Shown: positions 1-6,806 of the stretch, piece by piece | How the letters are laid out: every line of letters starts with the position of its first letter | How positions within the stretch are numbered: position 1 is the first letter of the stretch | Origin: JBELMB01 sp042088665 | GTDB taxonomy: Bacteria; Pseudomonadota; Alphaproteobacteria; Rhodobacterales; Rhodobacteraceae | Direction: 5' to 3' | Assembly: GCA_042088665.1 (NCBI GenBank) | Contig: JBELMB010000164.1 | Span: 1-11,313, forward strand | DNA length: 11,313 nucleotides | Made by a program: the position numbers and the translations under genes | Notes under the pieces: generated by a model | What the model saw: only the letters and a program-made list of their open reading frames with translations | What the model was told of the DNA's origin: nothing | Database searches by the model: none

Positions 1-1
1 G

Positions 2-1033
2 ACCCTGTCGAGCATGGACCCGTCGCAGGGCGTGGTTCTGCAGGGCGAGGCGGGCTCTTGGGCCGGCAGGTCAGTGGCGGGCGTCGGCGATATTGATGGC
101 GACGGCTTTCATGATGTCTTGATCGGCGCGCCGAAGGCTCCGGCGTCATACATCGTTTTCGGCGGGACAGACCTGCCTGAGCGGATCGATCTTGGCACGT
201 TGGCCTCCGGCGACGGTGTGACCATTCCGGGTGTCTCGGGCGCAGAGCTTGGCGCAGCCGTGAGTGCGGCTGGCGATTTCAACAACGATGGCACTGCCGA
301 TTTTCTGGTGGGTGACCCTTTCGGGACCCCGGCAGGCCTGCGGTCCGGTCGGGCCTATGTGGTTTTCGGAGACCCGGACCTGCCAGATGAAATTGAACTG
401 GCGTTCCTGAACCAGGTTTTGCCCCCTGCATTTGGTATCACAAGCGCAAGCGGTGTCATTCTCAACGGCGGCGCTGCCTATAATTTTGCCGGCAGCAGCC
501 TCGCCTCGGCGGGCGACGTCAATGGTGATGGCATCGACGACATCCTCGTCGGCGCATGGGGAAATGACGATGGCGGCACCTATGCCGGCGCGGCCTACAT
601 CGTTTATGGCGGCGCAGATGTACCTGAAAGCATCAATCTTTCGTCTCTGACAGCCTCCCAAGGGGTCAAGATCCAGGGCGCGCGGGCCGGTGACAACCTC
701 GGGGAGACGGTCGCATCGGCCGGGGATGTCAATAACGATGGCTTTGCTGATGTCATCATCGGTGCACCTGGCTACTTTCTGCCGACCGGGCTCTCTTCGA
801 ACCTTGGCAGCGCGTATGTCGTGTTCGGGGGGGCTGCATTGCCGGGTACGATCGACCTCGCGACGCTGACCGCGGCGCAGGGTCTGGCGTTCTCCGATCT
901 TGCGGACTCCGGCCATTCGGTGGGGGGGCTGGGGGATCTGAATGCCGATGGCTATGATGATTTTGCCATCGCGGTCCCCGGCGCAGCCACAGGGGGCAGC
1001 AGTTCGGGACAGGTCAACATCGTCTATGGGGGC
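2..1033 (+). repeat. Five FG-GAP (integrin-alpha-like) repeats in the RTX protein
   Basis: Five copies of a roughly 65-75 residue unit each carry the FG-GAP calcium loop: GDIDGDG (Asp26-Asp30), GDFNNDG (88-92), GDVNGDG (168-172), GDVNNDG (238-242) and GDLNADG (308-312). Each is followed by a hydrophobic strand (such as DVLIGAP) and a YxVFGG or YIVYGG strand. In integrins, such repeats form the blades of a beta-propeller with Ca2+ in the loops. A full propeller usually has seven blades, so one or two more blades are probably encoded upstream of the window; that part is inference. Confidence 0.9.
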
Positions 1034-4000
1034 GTCGATGGTGTCGGAAACCGGGCCCCGACGGCGCTGGATGATGCGGTCACGGTCGACGAGGGCGGCA
1101 TCGTCCTGATCGACGTGCTGGACGGCGATATCGATCTCGATGGCGCGATTGATCCGGCGACGCTGCAGATCACGACAAATCCGTCGCATGGCACGGCAAT
1201 GATCCTGAACGGGCAGGTTCGCTATATCCCGGACGATGGATCGACGGAGACCGACACCTTTACCTACACCGTGGCGGACAAAGAGGGGCGCGTTTCGAAC
1301 GAGGCGACCGTGACCGTGGACGTCGAGCCACTGGTCAAACTGGTGGCAAACGACGATGAGATCACGCTGACGCTGAATGTGGCCGGGGAGGCGCTGAACG
1401 GGGTCAGGCCTTTGCGCCCAACAGATGAGAACACCATACTGACGAAACATGGCGCGCGGGCGCTTGTGTCCAACGACGTCTTCGAAGGGCCGGGCGGGGC
1501 CTTTCCGATCGGTTCCTTTTCGCTGGACTTCGACGCGTCGGATAATCTGGACGCGGTCTTATTCGATTTGCGCAGTAGACCCACGTTTTCCAATGGGTTG
1601 CCGCTTGCCTATATCAAACCGCTCCGCACAGGCGTCGAACAGATCAGTTATACCATCGAGAGTGACGGGCAAACCGATACGGCCACGTTGACGATCAACG
1701 TGGTCGAAAACACCGCGCCACAGCCATCCGAGGATGAGGCCATCGCCTATCTCGGCGCGCCGCTGGTGATCCCGGTCACGGTCAATGACGACGACCCGGA
1801 TCAGGACAGCTTTGTGCCGCAGGGGTTGGAGGTGGTCTGGGAGCCGGATCCCGACAATCCGATCCCGGGGCTGCAGCTCGTCCAACGCGACAAAAGCGTC
1901 GACATCGGTGGTGTCTCTTACAAGTTCTCTGTCCCGGTTTTTGTCCATGACCCGACCACGCCGGGCGCCGATTTCGTGGCGGGTGACGAAATCGAATTCG
2001 AGTACAGGCTTTGGGACGGACACGAAATGTCCGAAGAAGCGCTTGTCACGCTCTACGTCGCGGAAAAATCCGATGTGACGCTTTTTGAGCTTGATGGCGA
2101 AGAATACGAGGTCCACTTCAACCGGGCAGAAAACCAGTTCGGGGTCAGAAAGGTCGACGCCCCGGAGGATGTCGTCGGCCTCAGCGTGGCCGTCCAACTG
2201 TATCAAGCCGCGGTGCAACTGGACCTCAACCAGGAGTTTCTGACTGTTCTCAACGGCCCGCAAGGCAATATGGCGCAATACGCCCGCGAAATGCTGCAAA
2301 GCGCGCGGACGCTCAACACGGAATGGGGGCTGTGGGAGGACGCCATCGGCACAACCGCGGATCTGGCTGTCCTTTCGATACAACTGTTGACGCCGCTGGG
2401 CCGCAAGACACTGCAGGATGCGCTGGACTATTCGGCTGCGGCTGCGGCACTCGTGGAGACGCTGACGCATTACAACCGTCACCAAGACCTGGTGTCCGCG
2501 CAATTTGCCTATGTCGAGGGGCTGTTGAAGCAAAGCGAAGAGCTGTTCGAGAGCTTTCGAGACACACAGACCTATATCGCGCAGGACCGCATGCAGTCCG
2601 GAGCTGTTGTGGTCGAGGATCTGTTCGAGGCGTTTGAGGAATACCGAGAGGGGTTCACAGCCGCCACTGCGGTGATCGACGCGATTCCGCAGATCAATAT
2701 AGCGAACGGCCAGAGCGACTGGATCAGCAATACACAAGGTGACGTGCTTGCCAGCCTCGCGTCGCGCGCGGCAAAGCCGTTCGTGAACCTGGCTATCGAT
2801 CTGGCACTGGATTTTGTGGGCGGTGACGCGACGGATCTCGCCTTTGACGCGCTTGCTCCGTTGAACTTGTCGGTTGGCGCCTATGACACCTTGTTCCAGG
2901 CGCTCACGCTGGCCGGGGTGCAGGGCGGCAAAGTCAAGACGGTCTTTGATCTGGTGAAGTCCATTTTGACCGTGACCGACCCGCTCAACCTCTCTGATCA
3001 GGCCATGGCGGAGTTGGAACAGTTCATCCAGGACGCAACCCAGCCGCGGATGCGCAGCATTCTGGACAAATCCGACGAGATCGCGCAGCGGCTCGCGTTT
3101 TTCGAGGGCGACGGGCCGGCAGAGGTTCCCGGTTTTCAGACGCGGTTTTTGCCGGATGATACCGTGCGCTACATTGCGGACGCGGATGCGGACGGGCGCT
3201 ATGATCTGCCCGATGCTGCGGTGGTCGTGGCCTATGCGCCCGCACAGGGCGATGTGGTCATCTCGGATTTCCACAACGATGACCTCTTGTTGGCCGAAGG
3301 GCTTGATATGGCGAATGCCGATCTGTCTGTGCGCCTCGGGTCTGCCAATCTTGATTTCGACATCGACGGGGACGGCACCGCCGATGTCACGATCCGCCTC
3401 GAAGGGGATTTCGAGGGCGAGACCTTTGTCGTGCACCAAAGCGGGGCGGACACCGTTGTCCGCCTCGCCCGCAGCTTTGAGGCGGCCGATGCGCAGAACA
3501 TCACGGGCGACAGCAATGACAACCTGATCCGGGGCAACGTGGCGGCGGACGTGCTGGACGGCGCCGGTGGCGATGACACGCTGTTGGGCGGTCAGGGGGC
3601 TGACACGCTGAAGGGCGCAGAGGGGCGCGACACCGCGTCTTACGCCGAAGCGGGCGCAGGTGTGTCGGCTGACCTCGGGCGGGGGCAGGGCACCGCAGGC
3701 GAAGCTGCTGGCGACCGTTTCGAGGGTATCGAGAACCTCCTTGGATCGGCCTTCGATGACACGCTGATCGGGGACGGCACCGACAACCTTCTGGATGCTG
3801 GCGCAGGCAACGATGTGGTCCTTGGGCGCGCAGGCGCCGACAGCATCCTTGCGGGGACCGGCAACGATGGGGTTCGCGGCGGCGCAGGGGCGGACACGCA
3901 GGACGGCGGCGAAGGCAGCGACTGGCTCCACTACACGGATTCCGGCGCTGCGGTGTCGGTGAACCTCAACGCTGACGGCACGACCGGGTTGCAATCGGCT

Positions 4001-6145
4001 TCGGGTGGTGACGCACAGGGTGACGTGATCAGCAACTTCGAGCGCGTGAATGCAACGCGGTTCGATGACACGCTTGTGGGCAATGGTGAACGCAACATCC
4101 TGATTGGCCGGGACGGCAATGACAGCATTCTGGCCGGGGGCGGAGACGACGTTTCCCGCGGTGGCGCAGGTGCGGACACGCAGGATGGCGGGGACGGGGT
4201 CGACTGGATCCAATACATCGATTCCGCCGCGGCCGTGTCCGTAAACCTCACCGTCGACGGCGTCACCGGGTTGCAATCCGCCTCGGGCGGAGATGCCGAA
4301 GGCGATGTCATCAGCAATTTCGAAAGGGTCAATGCCTCGGCCCATGACGACACTCTGACCGGTGGCGCCTTGAACGACGCTCTGATCGGACGGGCGGGGG
4401 ATGACAGCATCTTTGCCGGAGCGGGCAATGACGTTGTGCGCGGTGGCCTTGGGGCGGACACGCTGGACGGCGGCGATGGGATTGACCTGCTCTTGTACAG
4501 CGGCTCCACCACCGGGGTGGAGATCGATCTGACGGTGGACAGCGTCACTGGATTGCAGTCAGCCTCCGGTGGGGATGCCGAGAACGATGAAATCCGCAAC
4601 TTTGAGCGCGTGAATGGCTCTGAACACGATGACACGCTCAGCGGAAACGACGCGGCCAACCTGTTGATCGGGCGCGCGGGTGCTGACAGTATTTCCGGTG
4701 GCGACGGAGATGACGCAATTCGGGGCGGGGCCGGTGCGGACACGCAGGACGGCGGTGACGGCCTCGACTGGCTGCAATACATCGACTCGGATCTTGGCGT
4801 GACGGTCGATCTGAACGTGGATGCCATCACCGGGTTGCAATCGGCCTCCGGGGGCGACGCCGAAGGCGACGTGATCCGGAATTTCGAGCGTGTGAACGCC
4901 TCGTCTCAGGACGATACTCTGATCGGGAACGCAGAGCGCAACGTTCTGATCGGGCGCGCAGGCGCGGATTTCATCAGCGCCGGTGAGGGAGACGACGCAG
5001 TGCGGGGCGGTGCAGGCGCCGATACGCAGGATGGTGGCGGTGGCGTCGACTGGATCCAGTATGTCGACTCCGCTGCTGGTGTCAGCGTCGATCTGAACGC
5101 GATCCTCGGGACCGGGCAGCAGTTTGCCGCCGGAGGTGATGCCGAAGGCGATGTGCTGTTCAATTTTGAGCGCGTCAACGCCTCTGAGCATGATGACATC
5201 CTTGTTGGCGACGCGGGCAGAAACGTGCTGATCGGTCGTGCCGGGGATGACAGCATCGATGGCGGTGACGGGATCGATGTTCTGCGTGGCGGCTTGGGGG
5301 CTGACACGCAGGACGGGGGCGCGGGCCTTGACTGGCTGCAATATGTCGATTCTGCCGAAGGCGTGCGCGTGGATCTCAACGCGGATGGTCTGACCGGCTT
5401 GCAGTCGGCCTCCGGTGGGGACGCCGAGGGCGATGAAATCCGCAACTTTGAGCGCGTGAATGCCTCTGCGCACGAGGACGTGCTCATCGGGGATGGCGGC
5501 GACAATATTTTCCTGGGCCTGGCCGGTGACGACAGCATTCTCGGTGGCGCAGGCAACGACGTCTCTCGCGGGGGGCAGGGCGCGGACACGCAGGATGGCG
5601 GCGAAGGCGTCGACTGGATCCAGTACATCGGATCGGCACTCGGGGTAAGCGTGGATTTGACCGCGGACAGTGTCACGGGCCTCCAATCCGCGTCCGGGGG
5701 CGACGCCGAAGGCGACGTGATCCGCAACTTTGAAAGGGTAAACGCCTCGGCACATGACGACAGATTGATCGGCAATGACCAGAACAACATACTGGTCGGT
5801 CGCGACGGATCTGACACGATTTCTGGCGGGGGTGGCAGAGACGTGTTGGACGGCGGTCTGGACGATGATCTTTTGTCCGGAGGCGCGGGGGCGGATGTCT
5901 TCGAATTTGGCGAAACCTTCGGCGATGACACGATCACAGATTTCGAGGATGGCCTTGATCTCATCCGGGCCGAAGGTCTTGGCACCGGGGATGAATTCTT
6001 TGATGCGCTGCAGTTTCAGCAGGATGGGGCGGATGTTCGGATCCTCCATGCCGAAGGCGCAGTGCTGGTCCTTGACGCACTTGTCGCTGATTTCGACCGC
6101 GGTGACTTCGCAGGAGATCCGGCAACCGCACCCATTTTCGCGTGA
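2..6145 (+). CDS. Giant RTX / FG-GAP type I secreted protein, 5' end missing
   Basis: Likely a very large calcium-binding protein exported by a type I secretion system and acting at the cell surface or outside the cell, for example in adhesion or matrix formation; the role is inferred from architecture. Numbering from the Met at base 14, the domains in order are: five FG-GAP repeats (about 1-340), Ig/cadherin-like segments (about 346-690), a helical region of unknown type (about 720-1040), an Asp-rich beta module (about 1053-1153), RTX repeats with GGxGxDxLxGG-like nonapeptides (about 1163-1955) and a C-terminal secretion region (to 2043). The Met at base 14 is not the real start: the codons just before it read T-L-S-S, and the joined sequence LSSMDPSQGVVLQG matches the start of later propeller repeats such as LSSLTASQGVKIQG. 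The gene therefore begins before base 1. A terminator-like hairpin follows the stop by about 10 bases. No ABC exporter or membrane-fusion gene is in the window. There are no frameshifts. Confidence 0.93.
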   Translation, partial: TLSSMDPSQGVVLQGEAGSWAGRSVAGVGDIDGDGFHDVLIGAPKAPASYIVFGGTDLPERIDLGTLASGDGVTIPGVSGAELGAAVSAAGDFNNDGTADFLVGDPFGTPAGLRSGRAYVVFGDPDLPDEIELAFLNQVLPPAFGITSASGVILNGGAAYNFAGSSLASAGDVNGDGIDDILVGAWGNDDGGTYAGAAYIVYGGADVPESINLSSLTASQGVKIQGARAGDNLGETVASAGDVNNDGFADVIIGAPGYFLPTGLSSNLGSAYVVFGGAALPGTIDLATLTAAQGLAFSDLADSGHSVGGLGDLNADGYDDFAIAVPGAATGGSSSGQVNIVYGGVDGVGNRAPTALDDAVTVDEGGIVLIDVLDGDIDLDGAIDPATLQITTNPSHGTAMILNGQVRYIPDDGSTETDTFTYTVADKEGRVSNEATVTVDVEPLVKLVANDDEITLTLNVAGEALNGVRPLRPTDENTILTKHGARALVSNDVFEGPGGAFPIGSFSLDFDASDNLDAVLFDLRSRPTFSNGLPLAYIKPLRTGVEQISYTIESDGQTDTATLTINVVENTAPQPSEDEAIAYLGAPLVIPVTVNDDDPDQDSFVPQGLEVVWEPDPDNPIPGLQLVQRDKSVDIGGVSYKFSVPVFVHDPTTPGADFVAGDEIEFEYRLWDGHEMSEEALVTLYVAEKSDVTLFELDGEEYEVHFNRAENQFGVRKVDAPEDVVGLSVAVQLYQAAVQLDLNQEFLTVLNGPQGNMAQYAREMLQSARTLNTEWGLWEDAIGTTADLAVLSIQLLTPLGRKTLQDALDYSAAAAALVETLTHYNRHQDLVSAQFAYVEGLLKQSEELFESFRDTQTYIAQDRMQSGAVVVEDLFEAFEEYREGFTAATAVIDAIPQINIANGQSDWISNTQGDVLASLASRAAKPFVNLAIDLALDFVGGDATDLAFDALAPLNLSVGAYDTLFQALTLAGVQGGKVKTVFDLVKSILTVTDPLNLSDQAMAELEQFIQDATQPRMRSILDKSDEIAQRLAFFEGDGPAEVPGFQTRFLPDDTVRYIADADADGRYDLPDAAVVVAYAPAQGDVVISDFHNDDLLLAEGLDMANADLSVRLGSANLDFDIDGDGTADVTIRLEGDFEGETFVVHQSGADTVVRLARSFEAADAQNITGDSNDNLIRGNVAADVLDGAGGDDTLLGGQGADTLKGAEGRDTASYAEAGAGVSADLGRGQGTAGEAAGDRFEGIENLLGSAFDDTLIGDGTDNLLDAGAGNDVVLGRAGADSILAGTGNDGVRGGAGADTQDGGEGSDWLHYTDSGAAVSVNLNADGTTGLQSASGGDAQGDVISNFERVNATRFDDTLVGNGERNILIGRDGNDSILAGGGDDVSRGGAGADTQDGGDGVDWIQYIDSAAAVSVNLTVDGVTGLQSASGGDAEGDVISNFERVNASAHDDTLTGGALNDALIGRAGDDSIFAGAGNDVVRGGLGADTLDGGDGIDLLLYSGSTTGVEIDLTVDSVTGLQSASGGDAENDEIRNFERVNGSEHDDTLSGNDAANLLIGRAGADSISGGDGDDAIRGGAGADTQDGGDGLDWLQYIDSDLGVTVDLNVDAITGLQSASGGDAEGDVIRNFERVNASSQDDTLIGNAERNVLIGRAGADFISAGEGDDAVRGGAGADTQDGGGGVDWIQYVDSAAGVSVDLNAILGTGQQFAAGGDAEGDVLFNFERVNASEHDDILVGDAGRNVLIGRAGDDSIDGGDGIDVLRGGLGADTQDGGAGLDWLQYVDSAEGVRVDLNADGLTGLQSASGGDAEGDEIRNFERVNASAHEDVLIGDGGDNIFLGLAGDDSILGGAGNDVSRGGQGADTQDGGEGVDWIQYIGSALGVSVDLTADSVTGLQSASGGDAEGDVIRNFERVNASAHDDRLIGNDQNNILVGRDGSDTISGGGGRDVLDGGLDDDLLSGGAGADVFEFGETFGDDTITDFEDGLDLIRAEGLGTGDEFFDALQFQQDGADVRILHAEGAVLVLDALVADFDRGDFAGDPATAPIFA
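1049..2090 (+). other. Ig/cadherin-like segments of the RTX protein
   Basis: Residues about 346-440 begin NRAPTALDDAVTVDEGG and contain a VRYIPDDG...DTFTYTVAD stretch, the typical look of the cadherin-like/tandem-95 domains common in large bacterial surface proteins. Two further segments start near residue 441 (VANDDEITL) and near 567 (NTAPQPSEDEAIAYLGAP) and end in ISYTIESDG and FEYRLWDG strands respectively. They look like divergent members of the same fold and probably act as spacers or adhesive domains. The first is clear; the other two are weaker. Confidence 0.7.
2171..3130 (+). other. Unrecognised helical domain inside the RTX protein
   Basis: Residues about 720-1040 lack the Gly/Asp-rich repeats found on both sides. 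They are rich in Ala, Leu, Gln and Glu, with amphipathic patterns (for example LLKQSEELFESFRDTQTYIA) that suggest long helices or a coiled coil. A later part (about 924-975) is hydrophobic with spaced Asp residues. I recognise no known toxin or enzyme motif. It could be a stalk, an oligomerisation region or an effector domain. No frame break occurs here, so it is an integral part of the protein. Confidence 0.55.
3170..3475 (+). other. Asp-rich beta module resembling the protein's own C-terminus
   Basis: Residues about 1053-1153 contain two EF-hand-like or dockerin-like Asp loops (DADADGRYD and DIDGDGTAD). Between them is VISDFHNDDLLLAEGL, which parallels TITDFEDGLDLIRAEGL in the C-terminal secretion region. 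Both are followed by short strands with QxGADxxxxL-type endings. The module directly precedes the first RTX repeat and may be a calcium-stabilised cap for the RTX roll. Confidence 0.5.
3587..3877 (+). repeat. Canonical RTX unit (97 aa) before the tandem array
   Basis: This unit has the usual RTX pattern: GGQGADTLKG, then DTASYAEAGAGVSADL, then FEGIENLLGSAFDDTLIGD, then further nonapeptides. It is 97 residues long. The seven units that follow have the same overall plan but a different conserved middle block, so this looks like the ancestral or cap form of the array. Confidence 0.75.
3878..5851 (+). repeat. Seven tandem 282-bp (94-aa) RTX units
   Basis: Seven in-frame units, each counted as exactly 94 residues with no insertion or deletion, start at 3878, 4160, 4442, 4724, 5006, 5288 and 5570. 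Each opens with GGxGADTQDGG (TLDGG in unit 3), then a DWxQYxDS strand, a GVxVDLN strand, the block GLQSASGGDAEGDVI, the block NFERVNAS, a DDTLxGN loop, an LIGRAGxDSI loop and a final GGxGNDxxR. Unit 3 differs most in the strand region and unit 5 in the middle block (QQFAAGGDAEGDVLF). The DNA has drifted more than the protein, so this is a selected repeat and not a recent duplication or assembly artefact. Confidence 0.93.
5879..6142 (+). other. C-terminal type I secretion region
   Basis: The last RTX loop reads GGAGADVFEFGETFGDDTITDF, trimmed here to its core GGAGADVFEF plus TITDF. It is followed by DGLDLIRAEGL and ends in short beta strands and a hydrophobic tail (ATAPIFA). A GADxFxF...DxIxDFxxGxDxI run is typical of the C-terminal targeting region of RTX proteins exported by ABC/membrane-fusion/TolC systems. 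The signal is uncleaved in this class. Confidence 0.8.
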
Positions 6146-6154
6146 TCCGGTATG

Positions 6155-6183
6155 GTCAGCGGGCGCGCGTAAAGCCTGCTGAC
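6155..6183 (+). terminator. Hairpin after the RTX gene, possible terminator
   Basis: GTCAGCGGGC (6155-6164) can pair with GCCTGCTGAC (6174-6183) over 10 bp with one G-T pair and a 9-base loop. It starts about 10 bases after the stop codon. No T-run follows, so it may stop transcription only in part or protect the 3' end of the mRNA. Confidence 0.5.
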
Positions 6184-6305
6184 GAAGGTGCCTCCGCAGT
6201 GGTACGCCACCTGATCAAGCCTCCATACGGGTCGCTGTTCAGAGTGCCTTCGCGGTGGGCGTCGAGGTGCGCACGAGGTCCAGATGCGCCTGACTGTGCA
6301 GGCAC

Positions 6306-6327
6306 AACCTTACAAAACCGTAAGTTT
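6306..6327. promoter_or_regulatory. Inverted repeat, candidate response-regulator operator
   Basis: The core CTTACAAAACCGTAAG (6309-6324) is a perfect 5-bp inverted repeat with a 6-bp A-rich centre. It extends by two more pairs (AA/TT) after one mismatch. Such short inverted half-sites with a fixed spacer are typical of OmpR-family response regulators of the CusR/CopR kind. It lies about 94 bases before the 66-aa gene and 480 bases before the regulator gene, so self-regulation of the cluster is the likely meaning. No clear -35/-10 pair could be assigned. Confidence 0.45.
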
Positions 6328-6362
6328 CGCCCCACGCCAGTGACAGGGGGCTGGCCCATGTT

Positions 6363-6402
6363 GATCATATCCCAAGGCGCGGCGCCTTCGGGGCACATGA
6401 TC
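6363..6402 (+). promoter_or_regulatory. Large hairpin directly before the ribosome site of the 66-aa gene
   Basis: GATCAT (6363-6368) pairs with ATGATC (6397-6402), CCC (6371-6373) with GGG (6390-6392), and AAGGCGC with GCGCCTT (6374-6388), giving about 14-16 pairs with small bulges. The Shine-Dalgarno AAGGAGA starts at 6404, one base after the hairpin. It may control translation, block an upstream transcript, or be a DNA palindrome bound by a protein. Confidence 0.5.
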
Positions 6403-6417
6403 CAAGGAGAGACTGAA

Positions 6418-6618
6418 ATGACCAATCTCATCCCCCAACAGAGATTTCCGGCAGACAGGCCTGTCGCAGGTGGCCTGCTGCCATCCCTTTCCGTCCAGAC
6501 CGCAGCGCGTCAGACGGGCCTGACCGTGGAGGCGGTGATCGCAATCGCATTGTCCTTTGGCGCGCCCGCTCCCTCAGAGGCCTCCGCCAAAGCCCGTGGT
6601 CAAATCGAGCGGGCGTAG
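6418..6618 (+). CDS. Small protein of unknown function (66 aa)
   Basis: I do not recognise this protein. It is called because a strong Shine-Dalgarno, AAGGAGA at 6404-6410, lies 7 bases before the ATG, and the frame stays open for 66 codons. The same frame opens further upstream from 6142, but that extension has no ribosome site and overlaps the RTX stop. The N-terminus (MTNLIPQQRFPADRP) is polar; the middle (QTAARQTGLTVEAVIAIALS) looks helical, with a short hydrophobic run too short to be a sure membrane span; the tail is Ala- and charge-rich. No clear signal peptide. It is the first gene after the candidate operator and is followed by a 188-base gap before the response regulator, so it may be a target of that system. 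Confidence 0.5.
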   Translation: MTNLIPQQRFPADRPVAGGLLPSLSVQTAARQTGLTVEAVIAIALSFGAPAPSEASAKARGQIERA

Positions 6619-6806
6619 ACCCGATCAGCCCCCACAGTCGGAATGCAGGTTGAGATTGCCGGCGTGGCGGGGGATGTCTTGCAAGGAGCGGCCGCAGGAA
6701 AGCGCCGTGACCGGCACCGTGGCATGTGCGTCGACCCCTTGGCAAACCGCCGTGGAGGGCACCGGCACATGGCCCGTCCCGGTTCGCAGACCAGTTTGGG
6801 GACACC
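6619..6806. other. Gap between the 66-aa gene and the response regulator
   Basis: This 188-base stretch has several short open frames but none with a ribosome site and family resemblance. AAGGAGC at about 6683 is a possible ribosome site with no suitable ATG after it. A promoter for the regulator may lie here, but I cannot point to one. Confidence 0.35.

Noticed and set aside
1559..4345. A 928-codon minus-strand open frame, and other long minus frames at 4559-6049, 3931-4830 and 4906-5985
   Set aside because: These are antisense shadows of the RTX gene: their sequence is low-complexity and mirrors the plus-strand repeats, with no family motif or ribosome site.
3878..5851. Periodic repeats that might suggest a CRISPR array or satellite DNA
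   Set aside because: The period is 282 bp, in frame, with protein-level conservation and no unique short spacers; it is a protein repeat.
6142..6417. Upstream extension of the 66-aa gene to 6142
   Set aside because: It overlaps the RTX stop and the hairpin, has no ribosome site, and the added residues look random; the AAGGAGA-backed ATG at 6418 is far better.
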